A DNA stretch of 64,000 nucleotides from Rubrivivax sp. (GTDB lineage: Bacteria > Pseudomonadota > Gammaproteobacteria > Burkholderiales > Burkholderiaceae_C), in the NCBI GenBank assembly GCA_027485165.1, contig JAIXRN010000097.1, positions 1-64,000 on the forward strand. Direction: 5' to 3'. A program made the translations under genes and the position numbers. Under the pieces are notes generated by a model. It searched no databases, was not told where the DNA came from, and was given only the letters and a program-made list of their open reading frames with translations. Positions 60,236-64,000 of this stretch are shown here, one piece after another (the first letter of the stretch is position 1; every line of letters begins with the position of its first letter).

Positions 60236-61162
60236 CTATTTGAGGTAATCGAACAGCGTCATGCGCTGCACGGTCGAGAACATCTTCAGCGCAGCATCGT
60301 AGCCGGTCTGCTGGTTCTGAAAGCTGGAGATGGCCTCGATCAGGTCCAGATCTTCCGCGTTCGAACGGTCGCGTTGCGCGTCCAGCTTGGCCTGGCCCAG
60401 GCGCGATTCGATGCCGTCGATGCGGTTCAGCGCCTCGCCGGCACGCGCACGCCACTGCCCCAGGTTGGCCGACACCGCGTCGATGTCGCCGATGCCCTGG
60501 CTCACGCTGGCGGCCACCTGGGCCGATGTCTGCCCGGGCGTCAGCAAGCTGTTGACCAGGGTGTCCAGGGCCGCGAAGACCGACAGCGGCTGGCCGGGGT
60601 TGGCCGGGTCCGGTGCCGACAGGAAGGCTGCGTTGCCGTCGATCGACAGCGGCATGGCCTCGCCCGAGGACGCCAGCTGCTCGCCCGTGCTGCCGTTGAA
60701 GACCACGCCGCTGGCGCCGTCCACCAGCGGCGGGCCGTCGCTGCCCTGGCCGCCGAACAGGTAGCGGCCGGCACCGTCGCTGCGGTTGGCCACCGCCAGC
60801 AGGTCGTTGCGCAGACCGCGGATGGCTTCGGCGATGGTGCGCCGGTCGGCGTCGGTGTAGCTGCCGTTGCCGGCGCTGATGGCCAGTTCGCGCGCCTGCT
60901 GCAGCATTTCGCCGGCGTCGCCCAGGGCCGATTCGCCCAGCGCCATGGCGTTGCGGCTGGCGTCCAGCGCACGCTGGCTGGCGCTGCTGCGGGTGATGGT
61001 GGCCAGCGCGCGTTCGGCGCGTGCGGCCGCCGCGGGGTCGTCGCTGGGGCGGTCGACGCGTTTGCCGCTGGTCAGCTGTTCCTGCGCCCGCGTCAGGTCG
61101 GCCTGGCGCTTTTGCAGCTGGGCCACGCTGGTCTGGAAGGCGATGTTGCTGTTCACGCGCAT
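60236..61162 (-). CDS. flgL: Flagellar hook-filament junction protein FlgL
   Basis: 308 residues. Flagellin-like N-terminus (MRVNSNIAFQTSVAQLQKRQADLTRAQEQLTSGKRV) and C-terminus (IDAISSFQNQQTGYDAALKMFSTVQRMTLFDYL). Exported as the last junction subunit before the filament. Normal length. 42 bases downstream of flgK. Confidence 0.96.
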   Translation of the reverse strand: MRVNSNIAFQTSVAQLQKRQADLTRAQEQLTSGKRVDRPSDDPAAAARAERALATITRSSASQRALDASRNAMALGESALGDAGEMLQQARELAISAGNGSYTDADRRTIAEAIRGLRNDLLAVANRSDGAGRYLFGGQGSDGPPLVDGASGVVFNGSTGEQLASSGEAMPLSIDGNAAFLSAPDPANPGQPLSVFAALDTLVNSLLTPGQTSAQVAASVSQGIGDIDAVSANLGQWRARAGEALNRIDGIESRLGQAKLDAQRDRSNAEDLDLIEAISSFQNQQTGYDAALKMFSTVQRMTLFDYLK

Positions 61163-61204
61163 GGTGGGGTCTTCAGGTCAGGGTTGCAGAGCGGGCTGGC
61201 CCGT

Positions 61205-63172
61205 TCAGCCGCCGGCCGTCTGCAGCAGGGTGTCGAACAGGGACTGCGCCACTTGCAGCATCTTGGCCGACGCCTGGTAAGCCTGCTGGTACTGGATCAG
61301 CCGCGCGGCTTCTTCGTCCAGGTTCACGCCCGACTGCGAAGCGCGCGCGGTTTCGGCCTGCTGCGCCACCGCGGCCGAGATGCTGCTGGTCGATTCGCCC
61401 GACTGCACACGCGCGCCGATCTCGGCCAGCGCCTGGCCATAGCCTTCGGCGACGGTCTGGCCGTCGATGAGCCCGGCGTCGCGCAGCGCCAGCAGGGCCG
61501 TGGCGTTGCCGTTGTTGCTGGCCAGGGCGGTGGCCGGCGTGGGCACGATCACCAGGCTGTCGCCGCTGGCCGGCACGCCACTGATCTGCAGCTGGTAGCC
61601 GTTGCCGCCCTGCAGCGGCTGGCCCGGATTCCAGGGCTGCACGCTGCCGGTCAGCGACGAAGTGACTTCGTAGTCGAAGCCGTTCACCGCCGGCACCAGC
61701 CGCGTGAAGCTCAGGGTATCGGTCTGGCCGGCAAAGGGCGGCGGCGCGGCGGTCATGGCCAGCGGGCCGACCTGGGCAGTGCCGGTGTTGCCCGCGGCGA
61801 CGGAGGCCACCAGCGGCGACGCCGCAGCCAGGTCGCGCGGGTCGCGCAGGACGCTTTGCAGGGTGTTGGCCGCGCGGCCCACGGTCTGCAGCACGAAGCG
61901 GTCGCCGGGCTGCGGCGGGGCAGCGCCGAAGTTGATGTCCACGCCCTGAAAGCGCGTGCTGGGACCGGGGAAGCTCTGCCGGTCGGCCGGGTCGGTGCTG
62001 AGCTGGCCGCCCACCAGGCGCGTAACGACCCAGTTGCCGGGGTTGGCGACGTCTTCGCGCAAGTCGTAGTCGCTGGCTTTCAGCGCGCCGGGTTCGCCGC
62101 TGTACGACAGGCTGACGCTGCCCATCACGGCGCCGCTGGCGTCGCGGGCGTTGTTGACATTGGGCTGGGCCTGCGGCGTGCCCAGCGCGAACAACGCCGG
62201 CGCCGGGTTTGCACCCATCAGGTTCACGCCGCGCTGCTGCTGCTGGTTCACGGCCAGCGCGACTTCGGCTGCCATGCGGCCGATCAGGTTGCGGCCGTCC
62301 ACCAGGTCGGTGTTCTGGAAGCGCAGCAGGCCAGCCACCTGGCCGCCGCCCAGGTTGCTGGGGTCCAGCAGGTCGACCTGCGGGCCGTTCACCATGCCCA
62401 CCGCCACGCGCCGCGGGTCGGCGGGGTCGGGGCGCACGGCCATCTGTGCGGCCTCGGCGCCCAGTACCAGGCGCTGGCCGCCGGCGATGAACACGCCCAC
62501 CGTGCCGTCGCTGGCCGGGATGGTGCTGACCTGCACCTGTTCGCTCAGCTGCGCGATCAGCCGGTCGCGTTCGTCCAGCAGATCGTTGGCGGGCTGGCCC
62601 AGGCCGTTCATGCCCGCGATCTTCTGGTTCGACACCGCAATCGCCTGGGCCAGCTTGTTGATGCTGCTGACGCTGGTGCGCAGATCGGAAGACACGGCAG
62701 CCTGCAGGTCGTCCAGCGCCTGGCCGGCTTCGGCAAAGCGCGTGGCCATGTCGCCGGCACGCGCCAGCACCACCTGGCGCGTGGCGCTGTCGGCCGGGCG
62801 GCTGGCCAAGTCGGCCATCGTGTTGACGAAGCTGGACACGGCGTAGCCCAGGCCGGCTTCACCGGTCCTGAACAGCGTCTCCAGGCCACGCAGCTTTTCC
62901 TGCCGGCTGCCGTCCAGCGCCGCCAGCGAAGACGCGCGCGTGGCCTCGGCTGTCAGGAAGGCGTTGTGCGAACGCGTGACGGTGGCCACGTCCACGCCCT
63001 TGCCGAAGAAGCCGGCGCCGCTGAACTGCCCCTGCGACGTATTCAGCTCCACCTGCTGGCGCGAATAGCCCTGCACATTGGCATTGCTGATGTTGTGGCC
63101 GGTGGTCTGCAGCGCGGCGTAGTTCGCCGTCATGGCCTTGACGCCCAGGCTCAGCAGGGGGGAAGCGCTCAT
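61205..63172 (-). CDS. flgK: Flagellar hook-associated protein FlgK
   Basis: 655-residue junction protein. Starts SASPLLSLGVKAMTANYAALQTTGHNISNANVQGYSRQQVEL, the FlgK signature; its C-terminus EEAARLIQYQQAYQASAKMLQVAQSLFDTLLQ is equally typical. No lesions. 37 bases separate it from flgJ. Confidence 0.97.
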   Translation of the reverse strand: MSASPLLSLGVKAMTANYAALQTTGHNISNANVQGYSRQQVELNTSQGQFSGAGFFGKGVDVATVTRSHNAFLTAEATRASSLAALDGSRQEKLRGLETLFRTGEAGLGYAVSSFVNTMADLASRPADSATRQVVLARAGDMATRFAEAGQALDDLQAAVSSDLRTSVSSINKLAQAIAVSNQKIAGMNGLGQPANDLLDERDRLIAQLSEQVQVSTIPASDGTVGVFIAGGQRLVLGAEAAQMAVRPDPADPRRVAVGMVNGPQVDLLDPSNLGGGQVAGLLRFQNTDLVDGRNLIGRMAAEVALAVNQQQQRGVNLMGANPAPALFALGTPQAQPNVNNARDASGAVMGSVSLSYSGEPGALKASDYDLREDVANPGNWVVTRLVGGQLSTDPADRQSFPGPSTRFQGVDINFGAAPPQPGDRFVLQTVGRAANTLQSVLRDPRDLAAASPLVASVAAGNTGTAQVGPLAMTAAPPPFAGQTDTLSFTRLVPAVNGFDYEVTSSLTGSVQPWNPGQPLQGGNGYQLQISGVPASGDSLVIVPTPATALASNNGNATALLALRDAGLIDGQTVAEGYGQALAEIGARVQSGESTSSISAAVAQQAETARASQSGVNLDEEAARLIQYQQAYQASAKMLQVAQSLFDTLLQTAGG

Positions 63173-63209
63173 GGCGAGGCCTTTCGCGCGGGCCGCACTT
63201 CAGCGCCCG

Positions 63210-64000
63210 TCATGCCACCATCCGCTGCAGGCGCAGCGTCGTGTTGATGACCTTGCCCAGCTTCTCGGCATAGGCCGGGTCGGTGGCGTAGCCGGCACGC
63301 TGCAGGCCCTGAGCGAAGCCCTGGGCGCTGGCGGCGTTGCCCACCACCTTGGCGTAGCGCGGGCTGTCCTTCATCAGGCGGGCGTAGTCCTGGAACGATT
63401 CGGCATAGCTGGCGTAGGCGCGGAACTTGGCCACCACCTTCTGCGCCTTGCCGTTGATGTATTCAGTGGTCGTGATCTCGGCCACCGGGCCCTTCCAGTT
63501 CGGGCCGGCCTTGATGCCGAACAGGTTGTGCGAAGGGGTGCCATCGGCATGCTTGATTTCTTTACGGCCCCAGCCGGTTTCCAGCGCCGACTGCGAAATC
63601 ATGAAGGCCGCCGGGATGCCCGTGGCGGCTTCTGCCGCCTTGGCCGCGGCGCTGTGCTGCTGCACGAAGCCTGCGGCGCCGGTCTGCGGGATACGCGTGG
63701 CCTGCGGCGTGGCCGCGATCGGCTCGGGCGTGTTGTTGGCCGAAGCCGTGCTGGGGATCGGCCCCGGGGTCAGCCCCATCTGCCGTTCCAGCTGCTTCAG
63801 GATGACTTCGGACAGCCCGCCCTTCATGCCCGTCAGCTGGCTGGCGAACTGCTGGTCCAGCATCTCGGTGCCCATCTGCGAACCGGCGTTGTCCAGGTCG
63901 CTGGCCGGCACGCTGGCGCGCATGCTCTTGACCAGTTCGTTCATGAACAGCGCCTCGAACTGCTTGGCGGCTTCGCGCGCCGCGGCCTTCGGGTCGGCGC
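63210..64000 (-). CDS. flgJ: Flagellar rod-assembly protein/muramidase FlgJ (5' end beyond window)
   Basis: At least 263 residues, truncated at the right edge. The N-terminal rod-binding part contains the conserved KQFEALFMNELVKSMRAS (the Met at 63944 is internal to it). The C-terminal glucosaminidase/muramidase domain (AAFMISQSALETGWGRKEI, SHNLFGIKAG) carries the catalytic Glu. It cleaves peptidoglycan as the rod passes the periplasm. The gene and its upstream rod/hook operon continue to the right of the window. Confidence 0.95.
   Translation of the reverse strand, partial: ADPKAAAREAAKQFEALFMNELVKSMRASVPASDLDNAGSQMGTEMLDQQFASQLTGMKGGLSEVILKQLERQMGLTPGPIPSTASANNTPEPIAATPQATRIPQTGAAGFVQQHSAAAKAAEAATGIPAAFMISQSALETGWGRKEIKHADGTPSHNLFGIKAGPNWKGPVAEITTTEYINGKAQKVVAKFRAYASYAESFQDYARLMKDSPRYAKVVGNAASAQGFAQGLQRAGYATDPAYAEKLGKVINTTLRLQRMVA

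Noticed and set aside
60113-63247. 1044-residue plus-strand open frame
   Set aside because: Antisense to flgL and flgK; no family resemblance.

Overview
The window is very G+C-rich and densely coded. Its proteins (two short flagellins, FliS/FliT/YcgR next to fliD, an imuAB-type DnaE2, an IntI integrase, many GGDEF/EAL proteins) point to a motile Burkholderiales betaproteobacterium, most likely of the Rubrivivax/Leptothrix/Ideonella type. That placement rests on recognised protein families, not on a database search. No tRNA, CRISPR array or insertion sequence was seen.

Layout. 1-193: leader (boxA) and promoter of an rRNA operon transcribed leftward off the window edge. 683-3901 (-): a FAD-dependent L-2-hydroxyglutarate oxidase and a glutaminase fused to STAS and cyclic-nucleotide-binding domains. 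4128-6653 (+): a FliA promoter and a chemoreceptor with an extra C-terminal Cache-like domain. 6788-9952: a B12-binding radical SAM protein, a small membrane protein and a PLP-dependent dehydratase. 10069-15774 (+): late flagellar genes (two flagellins, fliD, fliS, fliT, ycgR-like) with sigma-28-like promoters. 15830-18899 (+): two prepilin-like genes and a c-di-GMP phosphodiesterase. 19034-31145: fliE (-), then fliFGHIJK and fliLMNOPQR (+), i.e. basal body, C-ring and export apparatus.

31158-42512 is accessory: isoquinoline 1-oxidoreductase genes iorA and a broken iorB with a divergent Crp/Fnr regulator, a TIP30-like NAD(P)-binding protein, an S9 peptidase, a prolyl 4-hydroxylase-like oxygenase, yaaA, two alpha/beta hydrolases and a GNAT acetyltransferase. 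42677-47202 (-) is the most unusual part: a near-consensus LexA box, an integron integrase gene intI, and the error-prone polymerase gene dnaE2 overlapping the 3' end of intI. This looks like one SOS-induced transcription unit coupling cassette recombination to mutagenic repair. A palindromic repeat has inserted in frame inside dnaE2; relatives of it lie between other genes of the window.

47311-60095 is a signalling block: a diguanylate cyclase, a frameshifted receiver-PAS-GGDEF-EAL protein, an Hpt protein, a divergent histidine kinase, then (-) an HDOD protein, a multi-PAS HisKA_2 kinase and an ANTAR response regulator that follow flgL. 60236-64000 (-) holds flgL, flgK and the 3' part of flgJ, the end of a rod/hook operon continuing beyond the right edge. 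The window therefore joins flagellar structure and late secretion with chemotaxis and c-di-GMP control, interrupted by a metabolic/accessory island and an SOS-linked integrase.
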